NCBI GenBank assembly: GCA_011389745.1 | Contig: JAABTQ010000004.1 | Span: 19,007 to 83,006, forward strand | From: Desulfobacteraceae bacterium | Lineage (GTDB): Bacteria > Desulfobacterota > Desulfobacteria > Desulfobacterales > SKZT01 | Reading direction: 5' to 3' | DNA: 64,000 nucleotides | Position numbers and translations under genes: made by a program | Part shown: piece by piece, positions 53,374-61,740 of the stretch | How positions within the stretch are numbered: position 1 is the stretch's first letter | Layout: each line of letters begins with the position of its first letter | Notes under the pieces: model-generated | Database searches by the model: none | What the model was told of the DNA's origin: nothing | What the model saw: only the letters and a program-made list of their open reading frames with translations

Positions 53374-54552
53374 CTATTCGCACAATTCAAACAAAGCTGC
53401 TGCTCCCATCCCACCGCCAATACACATGGATTCGATTCCATATTTTGAGCCGGTCTGTATCATATTCGCCAAAAGTGTTGAGCAAAGTTTGGCCCCGGTG
53501 CATCCGAGAGGATGGCCCAATGCAATAGCGCCACCATGAATATTGACTTTTTTTATATCTATATCGAGCGCCTTCACGCAATAAAGCGCCTGGCTTGCAA
53601 AAGCCTCATTAATCTCAAAAACACCAATATCGCTAATGCCAAGCCCGGCGAGTTTCAATAATTTTGGAATAGCATACTTGGGACCGACACCCATTTCTTC
53701 CGGTCTGCACCCCACTAAAGCGTAAGATTTTAATTTGGCAATCGGTTTCAAATCAAGCTCTTTTACCTTGGTCTCAGATACGATAACGGATGCAGCGGCT
53801 CCATCGGTTGTCTGAGAAGAATTACCCGCGGTAACGGTTCCTTTGACAGAAAATGCGGATTTGAGCTTTGCCAGCGCATCCAGGCTGGTTTCCTCCCTTA
53901 TTCCATCATCGAAATCCTGTATAAACGTCTCTTTCTTATAAGTATCGTTATCACTTAACACATAACGGACCGCAGGCGTTGGAATCAATTCTGTAAATAA
54001 ATTTTTTCTGCGGGCTTCCGCTGCTTTCATATGCGAGTGAAATGCAAATTCGTCCTGAGCCTGCCTTGGAATCTCATATTTTTTTGCCACATTTTCCGCT
54101 GTAACACCCATGGCGATATATAATTCCGGATGTGTGCGAGTATATTCGGGATGCGGGCGGGGCATATTCCCCCCCATTGGTACCATGGACATTGATTCGA
54201 CACCACCACCGATCGTGATTTCCGCCCATCCGGCCATAACCCGCAAAGCCGCCTGACAGATGGCCTCAAGTCCCGATGAACAAAAACGGTTTATCGTGGC
54301 TCCGGGGACTTCCACCGGAAAACCAGCCATCTGCCCCACAATTCTTCCGATATTAAGCCCTTGCTCAGCTTCAGGAAAACAGCAACCGACCATGATATCA
54401 TCCACATCTTTTTTCGAAAGATTCGGCGTTTTTTCTATGGCGGTATTTAAAATAAAGGTTAGAAGATCTTCCGGTCGAGTATCCTTAAAAGCCCCTTTAC
54501 CCATTTTACAACCCGGAGTTCGAACAGATGTCACAATATATGCCTCTCTCAT
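53374..54552 (-). CDS. fadA: Acetyl-CoA acyltransferase (thiolase)
   Basis: The 392-residue thiolase has the acylated Cys91 in NRFCSSGLEAI, the EINEAFASQALYC loop, the His in HGGAIALGHPLGCTGAK near residue 346, and the second Cys in MCIGGGMGAAALFE near 382. It cleaves 3-oxoacyl-CoA to acetyl-CoA in the last step of beta-oxidation. It follows fadB by 31 bases and shares its FadR-controlled promoter. Confidence 0.95.
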   Translation of the reverse strand: MREAYIVTSVRTPGCKMGKGAFKDTRPEDLLTFILNTAIEKTPNLSKKDVDDIMVGCCFPEAEQGLNIGRIVGQMAGFPVEVPGATINRFCSSGLEAICQAALRVMAGWAEITIGGGVESMSMVPMGGNMPRPHPEYTRTHPELYIAMGVTAENVAKKYEIPRQAQDEFAFHSHMKAAEARRKNLFTELIPTPAVRYVLSDNDTYKKETFIQDFDDGIREETSLDALAKLKSAFSVKGTVTAGNSSQTTDGAAASVIVSETKVKELDLKPIAKLKSYALVGCRPEEMGVGPKYAIPKLLKLAGLGISDIGVFEINEAFASQALYCVKALDIDIKKVNIHGGAIALGHPLGCTGAKLCSTLLANMIQTGSKYGIESMCIGGGMGAAALFELCE

Positions 54553-54583
54553 GATCTGATCTCCTTAAGATAGTTTTTCCGAA

Positions 54584-56989
54584 TTAATTCCTGAGCGGTT
54601 TACCGGTTTTAAGCATATGCTCGACTCTGGCTTGTGTTTTTGGTTCTTTCCAGAAATCCACAAATGCTTCCCGTTCAAGTTTTAAAATAATTTCCTCATC
54701 GATTTCACCATCAACTCGCATTTCTCCACCGCTGATCACATAGCCGATTCGTTTGGCCAAAAACTCATCATATTCACTTATATACCCAGCCGCAAGCATG
54801 TTGTTAAGTTCCATGTGAATCACCCCCTGCGCAGCATCGCCGAATACTTTTAATGCTCGTTTTACTGGAGGTGAATATCCGGCATCTACCATACGCAACA
54901 CCTCTTTTTTAGCTTCTCCGATAAGATAGTCAATGTTGAAAACAATGCGGTCTTCAGGCCCTAAAAAGCCCAAAGATCGAGCATGGACAGCCGATGATGA
55001 CACCTTCGCCATAGCAATATTTCTGAAAACCGGAGCAAAAAATTTAGCAAAATCCAAACCCTGGACAGGCTCAGGTACATGGCGAATAAACTTTTTCCAA
55101 AGATTTAAGCAACCGCCTCCGGCCGGCAATAACCCGACACCTATCTCCACAAGTCCCATATACAACTCTGCGTGGGCCACCATTTTATCAGCGGCTCCTA
55201 AACAAATCTCACACCCACCACCAAGGGTTAAGCCATAGGGTGCGGCTACCACGGGAAAAGCAGCGTATCTCGATTTTTGCATAACCCCTTGGGCATTTTT
55301 AATGAATTGTTCAATATCGTCAAAATTTTTCTGGCGGGCCATATCTCCCATTAATCGAAGATCGCCTCCAGCTGAAAAAGCTCCAGGACTTATTGCTGTC
55401 TGATTTCCGATCACCAATCCGGCTCCATTTTTATCAGTAAAATCAAGACTCTCCTCCAGAAAATCAACGATTTCTTTGTTGATAGCATTCATCTTTGTAT
55501 GAAACTCGCAACAAAATACATTATCGCCAAGATCCACAAGGGAAGCTGACTTACATGTCTTAACCGTTTTGTCCATGGCTTTTAAAGCTGCAATCGAGAT
55601 AATGCTTTCGCTGACTTTTTGCTCTTTATAATTATTGGTATCAAAGTCATAGAATAATATTTTACCATTCTCGGTTTTATAAAAGGATCTGCTGCCATCC
55701 TGAAGCATTTTATGAACTTTATCCGGCACGGAAAAGCCTTCTTGCTCCATTTTATTGACCGATTTCTCAACACCAATGGCATCCCAAGTCTCAAAAGGTC
55801 CCAGTTGAAAATTGTACCCCCACTTCATGGCATTATCAATTTCAACTATGGAATCAGCAATTTCCGGAATTCGTGATGCCGCATAGATAAGGCTTGTGGC
55901 AACAACCCTCCACGCAAACCTGGCACCTTTGTCTTTACCATACACCACCGCCTTGATTTTCTCCGGTAATGTGTCGGCATTACCGGCTTTAGTCAGACAT
56001 TCAAATTGAGTCTCCCGTACCTTTTGGTATTTAAAATTATTCAGGTCAATAACTTTGGAAACCCTTTGGCCTTCTATCCATTCCGATCTGTAAAATCCAG
56101 CCCCGGTCTTATTGCCAAGAAGCTTTTTTTCAATCATCTTATTGATAAACACAGGCAATTTAAAAGTATCTTTTTGTTCATCATTTTTCACCAATTCATA
56201 GGTATTCGTGGCCACATGCGCCAGAGTATCCAAACCAACCAAATCGCACGTTTTAAACAGCGCCGTCTTAGGTCTTCCAAGAACGGGCCCGAAAAGTGAG
56301 TCCACTTCTGAAACGCTGAGACCTTTCTCATGCATGAGCTGCATGGCCATGATAATTTGTTGAACTCCGATTCTGTTTCCAATAAAATTGGGAGTATCCT
56401 TTGCCAAAACAATGCCCTTACCAAGAATACGTTCCCCGAAATCACACACAAATTCAATAACTTCAGGTAAGGTTTCTTCCCCGGATATAATTTCCAGAAG
56501 CCGCATGTAACGAACAGGATTGAAAAAGTGAGTACCTAAAAAATATTGCTTGAATTCTTTGCTCAGACCCCCGGACAAGTCCCGGAGAGTCAGCCCTGAT
56601 GTATTGGTGGAAATAATAGCATCTGACTTACGAACCTTTTCGATTCTCCGAAAAAGGTCTTGTTTCACCCCAAGTCTTTCAATTACCACTTCCACGATCC
56701 AGTCACATTCAGCAAGTTTTTCAAAATCATCTTCAAGGTTTCCCAGCGTAATCAGTTCTGCGTCATTTCGATCCATTAACAAAGGCGGTCTGGATTTCAA
56801 AACCGCCTCAAAACCGCTACTTACAAGTTTATTTCTCTCACCATGATCATTCTTTTTCTTTTCATCGAGATCCAGGGGCACAATGTCCAGAAGAAGCGTT
56901 TTAATGCCGGCGCTTGCCAGGTGTGCAGCAATACCACCTCCCATAACACCTGCACCAATAACCGCAGTTTTTCGGATTTTTCTGACCAT
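54584..56989 (-). CDS. fadB: Fused 3-hydroxyacyl-CoA dehydrogenase / enoyl-CoA hydratase (FadB/FadN-like)
   Basis: The 801-residue protein has the dehydrogenase first: NAD-binding GAGVMGGGIAAHLASAG near residue 13, then IISTNTSGLTL and GTHFFNPVRYMRLLEII. The enoyl-CoA hydratase/crotonase domain comes last (AISPGAFSAGGDLRLMGD, GLTLGGGCEICLGAADKMV and GLLPAGGGC, residues about 560-670). This order is that of FadN-type enzymes, the reverse of E. coli FadB. It catalyses two beta-oxidation steps. A perfect palindrome covers its promoter. Confidence 0.93.
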   Translation of the reverse strand: MVRKIRKTAVIGAGVMGGGIAAHLASAGIKTLLLDIVPLDLDEKKKNDHGERNKLVSSGFEAVLKSRPPLLMDRNDAELITLGNLEDDFEKLAECDWIVEVVIERLGVKQDLFRRIEKVRKSDAIISTNTSGLTLRDLSGGLSKEFKQYFLGTHFFNPVRYMRLLEIISGEETLPEVIEFVCDFGERILGKGIVLAKDTPNFIGNRIGVQQIIMAMQLMHEKGLSVSEVDSLFGPVLGRPKTALFKTCDLVGLDTLAHVATNTYELVKNDEQKDTFKLPVFINKMIEKKLLGNKTGAGFYRSEWIEGQRVSKVIDLNNFKYQKVRETQFECLTKAGNADTLPEKIKAVVYGKDKGARFAWRVVATSLIYAASRIPEIADSIVEIDNAMKWGYNFQLGPFETWDAIGVEKSVNKMEQEGFSVPDKVHKMLQDGSRSFYKTENGKILFYDFDTNNYKEQKVSESIISIAALKAMDKTVKTCKSASLVDLGDNVFCCEFHTKMNAINKEIVDFLEESLDFTDKNGAGLVIGNQTAISPGAFSAGGDLRLMGDMARQKNFDDIEQFIKNAQGVMQKSRYAAFPVVAAPYGLTLGGGCEICLGAADKMVAHAELYMGLVEIGVGLLPAGGGCLNLWKKFIRHVPEPVQGLDFAKFFAPVFRNIAMAKVSSSAVHARSLGFLGPEDRIVFNIDYLIGEAKKEVLRMVDAGYSPPVKRALKVFGDAAQGVIHMELNNMLAAGYISEYDEFLAKRIGYVISGGEMRVDGEIDEEIILKLEREAFVDFWKEPKTQARVEHMLKTGKPLRN

Positions 56990-57015
56990 AAGGAGACCTC
57001 CTGATTGTAGAGTAT

Positions 57016-57043
57016 TTAAATGAATGAATACTCATTCATTTAA
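57016..57043. promoter_or_regulatory. Perfect FadR (TetR-type) operator palindrome
   Basis: TTAAATGAATGA-ATAC-TCATTCATTTAA is a 12-bp perfect inverted repeat with a 4-base centre. The core TGAATGAATACTCATTCA (57021-57038) fits the Bacillus FadR consensus TGAATGANTANTCATTCA as I know it. It lies 27 bases upstream of the fadB start and overlaps the -10 box, so repression by occlusion is expected. Confidence 0.8.
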
Positions 57044-57066
57044 CAATGGTACCGACAACTTGTCAA
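57038..57066 (-). promoter_or_regulatory. Promoter of the fadBA operon
   Basis: On the minus strand TTGACA (57061-57066) is followed by exactly 17 bases and TTAAAT (57038-57043). The -10 is embedded in one arm of the palindrome. The start would be near 57031, about 40 bases before the fadB ATG. Confidence 0.65.
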
Positions 57067-57097
57067 GAAAAATGATTGTGATTCTCTGTTCAATAAT

Positions 57098-57898
57098 TTA
57101 ATTTTTGGGTAAAATTTTTACTATGGTTCGGGCTTTTTTTCTTCCGGATTTAATGGAATCTACATTTTGGATGATTTCCAGGCGGTTTTCCGCGAAAAGC
57201 CGGATACATTTCGGATAGAGTTGCCATTCAATCTCCAGTCCTTTTTTTCGTATGTCATCCAAAGTTTCATCAGGAAAAATTTCAAAAGATTTTTGTGCGA
57301 TGATGGGACCGGTGTCTTCACCATAATCGACGAAATGAACGGTGCATCCTCCGACTTTGCATCCGTACCTAAAGGTTTCTCCGTAGCCGTCAGCACCGGG
57401 AAATGCCGGAAGAAGTGCCGGGTGGATATTCATGATACGAGGTTTTGCATGATCGATATTTATTCTGTCGATAAAATAAGGGCTAAGTATTCGCATAAAT
57501 CCGGCCAAAACCAGAAGATCGAATGAGTATGGCAACATTTCTTTAAGAAGACGGTTTTCACCAATGGCTCGAATCTCAAAAAATTGCCGAATTTTATCCC
57601 GGGGAGTTTGTGAAGAAAAAAGATTTTGTTTTTTAATAATTTCTTCCAGATCAAAATCCAACGGAATTGACGCATTACTTATGTTTTGGTGATAATTGCG
57701 AAAAATTGAATGATAATCGACAACAAAGATGGGAATCTTATGTTTTTGGGCTCGCTTCAAGCCTTTTGCATCAGAGTTGTCTGACCCGACAAAACAGATT
57801 TGGCCATCGATCTCATTTTTTTCGCATCCGTCGATGATTGCCTGGAGATTTGAACCGCCGCCGGAAATCAATACCCCTATTTTGATTTTTTTTTTCAT
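57098..57898 (-). CDS. purN: Phosphoribosylglycinamide formyltransferase PurN, with inserted segment
   Basis: The 266-residue enzyme opens with the PurN phosphate loop LISGGGSNLQAIIDGC. It has LVLAGFMRILSPYF and MNIHPALLPAFPGADGYGE (with the catalytic Asn/His region), and ends with the DTGPIIAQKSFEI Asp loop. An extra segment of roughly 45 residues (about residues 65-115, FRNYHQNISNASIPLDFDLE) precedes the catalytic half; the usual length is about 210. It transfers formyl from 10-formyl-THF in purine synthesis. Confidence 0.92.
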   Translation of the reverse strand: MKKKIKIGVLISGGGSNLQAIIDGCEKNEIDGQICFVGSDNSDAKGLKRAQKHKIPIFVVDYHSIFRNYHQNISNASIPLDFDLEEIIKKQNLFSSQTPRDKIRQFFEIRAIGENRLLKEMLPYSFDLLVLAGFMRILSPYFIDRINIDHAKPRIMNIHPALLPAFPGADGYGETFRYGCKVGGCTVHFVDYGEDTGPIIAQKSFEIFPDETLDDIRKKGLEIEWQLYPKCIRLFAENRLEIIQNVDSIKSGRKKARTIVKILPKN

Positions 57899-57916
57899 TT
57901 GTTCTTAGCTTTTGAA

Positions 57917-58684
57917 TCAATCACTTTTTTCGCTAGATTCCTCGTTTTCTTCACTCTCATATGGATTTTTACGGGCAAAGATCCGGGCACCGATAATGCT
58001 TATTTCATAGAGAAACATCAAAGGAACGGCCATCATGATCTGGGTGATCACATCAGGCGGAGTCAAAATGGCTGCACCAACAAAAAACAATAATAGAGCA
58101 TATTTACGGTTTTTCTTTAAAAATTCGACCGAAATCAGTCCAAGCCTGGATAACAGGGTGATAATCAACGGCAATTCAAACACCACCCCAAAGGCGATCA
58201 ACAATTTTGATGCGAACGAAAAGTATTCTCTCATGGAAGGAAGGGGCCGAATGAATTCAGTGGCAAAGCCGAGAAAAAATTTAAAACCGTACGGAAAAAC
58301 GATAAAATAGCCAAACAGGGATCCGCCGATGAAAAAAAAAGAACACAAAAACACCACGGGTAAAATTACCACACGTTCTTTCTTATAAAGCCCCGGGGCG
58401 ACAAATTTCCAGAACTCATAAAGAATCACCGGAGATGCAGCCATGATTCCCGCCAGAAACGCCGTTTTCAGGTAAACAAAAAAAGCTTCGGGAAGGTTTG
58501 TAAAAATCAGCTTATCACCTTCGCCCATCACATCGGTGAGAGGTTTCATCAGCAGTTCAAAAAGTTTTTCTTTAAAAAAATATGCGACGAAAAAACCAAC
58601 ACCCACAGCCACGAAGCTGACGATCAGCCTGCTCCGGAGTTCTTCCAAATGAGCCGTAAAGGGAGCCTTATCTTCCTCTTTCAT
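57917..58684 (-). CDS. tatC: Sec-independent translocase TatC
   Basis: The 255-residue protein has six helices and the TatC motifs FTAHLEELRSRLIVSFVAVG (start), EFWKFVAPGLYKKERVVILP near residue 90, and FFLGFATEFIRPLPSMREY. It binds twin-arginine signal peptides with TatB. It follows tatB by 6 bases. Confidence 0.96.
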   Translation of the reverse strand: MKEEDKAPFTAHLEELRSRLIVSFVAVGVGFFVAYFFKEKLFELLMKPLTDVMGEGDKLIFTNLPEAFFVYLKTAFLAGIMAASPVILYEFWKFVAPGLYKKERVVILPVVFLCSFFFIGGSLFGYFIVFPYGFKFFLGFATEFIRPLPSMREYFSFASKLLIAFGVVFELPLIITLLSRLGLISVEFLKKNRKYALLLFFVGAAILTPPDVITQIMMAVPLMFLYEISIIGARIFARKNPYESEENEESSEKSD

Positions 58685-58690
58685 TTTGGG

Positions 58691-59122
58691 CTAAACCTTG
58701 TTCTGGTTATCGGTCTTTTCATTTTTTTCTTCGTACAATTTTTGCTCCGCTTCCTTTTCTATGGTGACCTCCGGTTCTTCGGTTCTCTTTTCTGTTTTTT
58801 CAAGATTCAGTTCAGGTTTTTCCACATATTGCTCGGAAGCAATTTGCTCCTTGGATGCGCTGCCATTTAAAAGGCGTTTTCCATCTTTTGAATTTTGAGA
58901 TCTGTCTTTATTGAAATCTTTGTTTAAGTTATCAAAGGATCGCTTGACATCTGAAAGCGGCTTGTCGATCTCCAGAGAATCTTTTAATTCGGATGTGGCT
59001 TTTTTAAATTCTCCCAAAGCCTTTCCCAAGGCTTTGGCTAAGTCCGGAAGCTTTTTTGGACCGATGATGATCAGTGCAATAGCCATAATCAATAAAAATT
59101 CAGGCATGCCAATGCCAAACAT
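58691..59122 (-). CDS. tatB: TatB/TatA-type translocase protein
   Basis: The 143-residue protein starts MFGIGMPEFLLIMAIALIII, the single helix, then GPKKLPDLAKALGKALGEF, the amphipathic helix, and a long charged tail rich in Lys/Glu. The length and tail favour TatB over TatA, although one protein may fill both roles. It is directly upstream of tatC. Confidence 0.87.
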   Translation of the reverse strand: MFGIGMPEFLLIMAIALIIIGPKKLPDLAKALGKALGEFKKATSELKDSLEIDKPLSDVKRSFDNLNKDFNKDRSQNSKDGKRLLNGSASKEQIASEQYVEKPELNLEKTEKRTEEPEVTIEKEAEQKLYEEKNEKTDNQNKV

Positions 59123-59266
59123 AAAAATACTCTCCGCTATTTTTCCATGCTTATTGTGAGATACAGCCTAAACAGACTAAGAATATCTGCTTTTTTAGTA
59201 CTTGTTTTAATCAAGAGTGTCAACCTCAACCCGGACCCGGTAGTAAAGGGCCGGTGTTTATGACGT

Positions 59267-60547
59267 CTACCTTTCATCGATGGGTACATAATCTCTTTTG
59301 ACAGGGCCGACATAAATCTGCCTCGGGCGTGCAATGCGCCACTCAGGGTCATTTACGCTTTCTCTCCATTGGGAAATCCATCCGGGCAAACGACCTATGG
59401 CGAACATGACCGTAAACATATTGGTGGGAATTCCGATGGCCCTAAGAACGATCCCACTGTAAAAATCGATATTCGGATAAAGATTTTTTTCAACAAAATA
59501 ATCATCACTCAGCGCTATTTCCTCGAGTTCCATGGCGATGTCAAGAAGCGGATCTTCGGCTTTAAATTTTTTCAGCACCTTATGACACATCCCTTTCATA
59601 ATTTTAGCCCTTGGATCATAAGTTTTGTAAACCCGATGCCCGAACCCCATAAGCCGAAATGGATTTTCTTTTTCCTTTGCCATTTCCACAATTTTTTTAA
59701 TGCTTTCACCGTTGGAATGAATCTGCTCCAGCATTTCGATCACTTTCTGGTTGGCTCCTCCATGGAGAGGTCCCCAAAGTGCGGCAATCCCTGCTGATAT
59801 GGAGGCATATAGATTGACCCTTCCACTTCCTACAACCCGGACAGCCGAGGTAGAACAGTTCTGTTCATGATCTGCGTGCAATATCCAAAATAAACTTAAC
59901 GCCTTCACCAGGTCTTCGTCAATTTCATAGGGCCTGACAGGAGTATCAAACATCATATTCAAGAAATTGGCGCAATAGGATAAATCCGGCCGAGGATAAA
60001 CAACCTTATGGCCCAGGGATATTTTATAAGACATGGCCGCCATGGTTCTGATCTTGGACAACAATCTTGTTACCATGATATTGATTTCTTCTTCGGCGGT
60101 TTGTAATGCAGGATAAAAACTTCTTAAAGCATTTACCATCGAAGAAAGAATACCCATGGGATGGGATGCCCTGGGAAAATTCTGGTAAAAAATCTGCATG
60201 TCCTCATGCACCAGTGAATGATCGTTTAAAAGTACGGAAAAACGATTCAGATCTTTTCTTGAAGGAAGTTCACCATTGATGAGAAGAAATGCAGTTTCTT
60301 TAAATGTAGAGTGTGCTGCCAGCTGCTCAACAGGAATGCCTCTATAACGAAGGATTCCATCTTCACCATTCATAAATGTGATGGAGCTGATACAACTTCC
60401 TGTGTTGGCAAAGCCTGGATCCATTGTAATGAAACCGGTCTTTTGACGCAGTGAGGTAATATCAATGGCTTTTTCACCTTCAGTGCCGCAAATAACTGGA
60501 AATTCGTATTCTTTTCCTTCAATGATCATCTTAACGTGTTCGCTCAT
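59267..60547 (-). CDS. gltA: Citrate synthase (type II)
   Basis: The 426-residue hexamer-type enzyme has the catalytic His in LHADHEQNCSTSAVRVVGS near residue 244, the His in MGFGHRVYKTYDPRA near 305, and the Asp region NIDFYSGIVLRAIG near 362. It condenses acetyl-CoA and oxaloacetate, the entry to the oxidative TCA cycle that fits with sdhCAB. ATG 60547 is followed by MSEHVKMIIEGKEYEFPVI. Confidence 0.97.
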   Translation of the reverse strand: MSEHVKMIIEGKEYEFPVICGTEGEKAIDITSLRQKTGFITMDPGFANTGSCISSITFMNGEDGILRYRGIPVEQLAAHSTFKETAFLLINGELPSRKDLNRFSVLLNDHSLVHEDMQIFYQNFPRASHPMGILSSMVNALRSFYPALQTAEEEINIMVTRLLSKIRTMAAMSYKISLGHKVVYPRPDLSYCANFLNMMFDTPVRPYEIDEDLVKALSLFWILHADHEQNCSTSAVRVVGSGRVNLYASISAGIAALWGPLHGGANQKVIEMLEQIHSNGESIKKIVEMAKEKENPFRLMGFGHRVYKTYDPRAKIMKGMCHKVLKKFKAEDPLLDIAMELEEIALSDDYFVEKNLYPNIDFYSGIVLRAIGIPTNMFTVMFAIGRLPGWISQWRESVNDPEWRIARPRQIYVGPVKRDYVPIDER

Positions 60548-60927
60548 ATTTCCTCCATTATAATATTACTTTCCCTATTCCAACCACGAATATTTTTATG
60601 TGTAAAAAGGAAAATAATTGCCTAAGCAAGTCAATAGAAAGTGCTAAAAAATTTGGGTTCATAGGTCTGTCATTTTCCGATTTCAAGCAATATAAACTGT
60701 TTTCTATACATTAAAAAATCCTTGCGGTCAACTACGCAATCGGTGTATAAATATAATCTGATTCTATGAAAAATAGTGATTTTTATTCAAACGCACTGGA
60801 TGTTGATATGCCTAAATTACCCCTTGTTTAAATGACAGTCTGGTTTATTAAGGACACTTTTTTAAAACCCTAAATGCCGTTTGATTTTTTTTAAGCGAAC
60901 AGGCAGATTCAACAATAGGAGGGGAAT
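60548..60927. other. Divergent intergenic region between gltA and the 264-residue gene
   Basis: The 380-base AT-rich gap has GGAGG next to gltA and AGGAGGGG next to the plus-strand gene. A weak plus-strand TTGCGG (60722-60727) and TATAAA (60746-60751) pair has an 18-base spacer. No RNA gene or repeat was seen. Confidence 0.45.
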
Positions 60928-61722
60928 ATGTCTTTTAAAGAAAATTTGTTAAAAAAAATCCGGATCGACAAATTGGTCGGTCATATTATTTCCACCATAG
61001 GCCCCATTGAAAGCGATAAAAAAGTGGACAAGCAAGCCATGCGAAGCCTTGTTGAAATGGCGCCCTACGAAATGCAAAAAGAAAGAGATCTGGAACTGTA
61101 TATCAAGCAAACCGGTCCGGAAGAAAAAAAACGGATTCTTGTCCTGGACAACGATCTTTCCATTTACCACACCAATATGGAAGATGTGGCTCTTAGAAAA
61201 AGCCCCACAGTAAAAGAGATGGTTAACATCAAAAATATAATTAAAATCTTACATGACAGTGATGTGGTTAAAAGTAAAAAAGAAGAATCTGTCAGGATTA
61301 TTCAAAAGGAGTGTATAGAACAACTTAATCTTAATTATACTGAATCTGATATCGATCAGATAAAATATGATGGAAAATCCGCATTGGATTGGGATGACAA
61401 AGAAGGTGTAATGGAATCAATGGAACTTTTTGCAGATCTTCTAGATTTAGCACCACCGCCAAAAGTTTTTAGATTGGATAATTTTAAAATGTTTGGGAGA
61501 ATTTCTGAGGATGAAAAGGGTGAAATATTCTATGGGCCGATTATCCTTTACAGCCTTATTAAAAATGAACTCAAACTTATTGAAAAAAAGATCGGAAGCT
61601 ATGACAAAGCAGGTATAGAAATGCTTCATCAAATTGCACAAGGAAATGAAAAGGCAAGCAAGGAAAAATTTCAGGTATTCGAGTATCTGAACACGGCGGT
61701 TTTTTTACTAAAAAAAGATTGA
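60928..61722 (+). CDS. Unrecognised 264-residue soluble protein
   Basis: This charged, mainly helical protein (start MSFKENLLKKIRIDKLVGHI, strong AGGAGGGG site) has no motif or signal peptide I can assign. The C-terminal half, AGIEMLHQIAQGNEKASKE and KFQVFEYLNTAVFLLKK, looks like a helical bundle. It is convergent with phoR, ending 18 bases before it. Confidence 0.6.
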   Translation: MSFKENLLKKIRIDKLVGHIISTIGPIESDKKVDKQAMRSLVEMAPYEMQKERDLELYIKQTGPEEKKRILVLDNDLSIYHTNMEDVALRKSPTVKEMVNIKNIIKILHDSDVVKSKKEESVRIIQKECIEQLNLNYTESDIDQIKYDGKSALDWDDKEGVMESMELFADLLDLAPPPKVFRLDNFKMFGRISEDEKGEIFYGPIILYSLIKNELKLIEKKIGSYDKAGIEMLHQIAQGNEKASKEKFQVFEYLNTAVFLLKKD

Positions 61723-61740
61723 ATGCCGGAGAACCACCCA

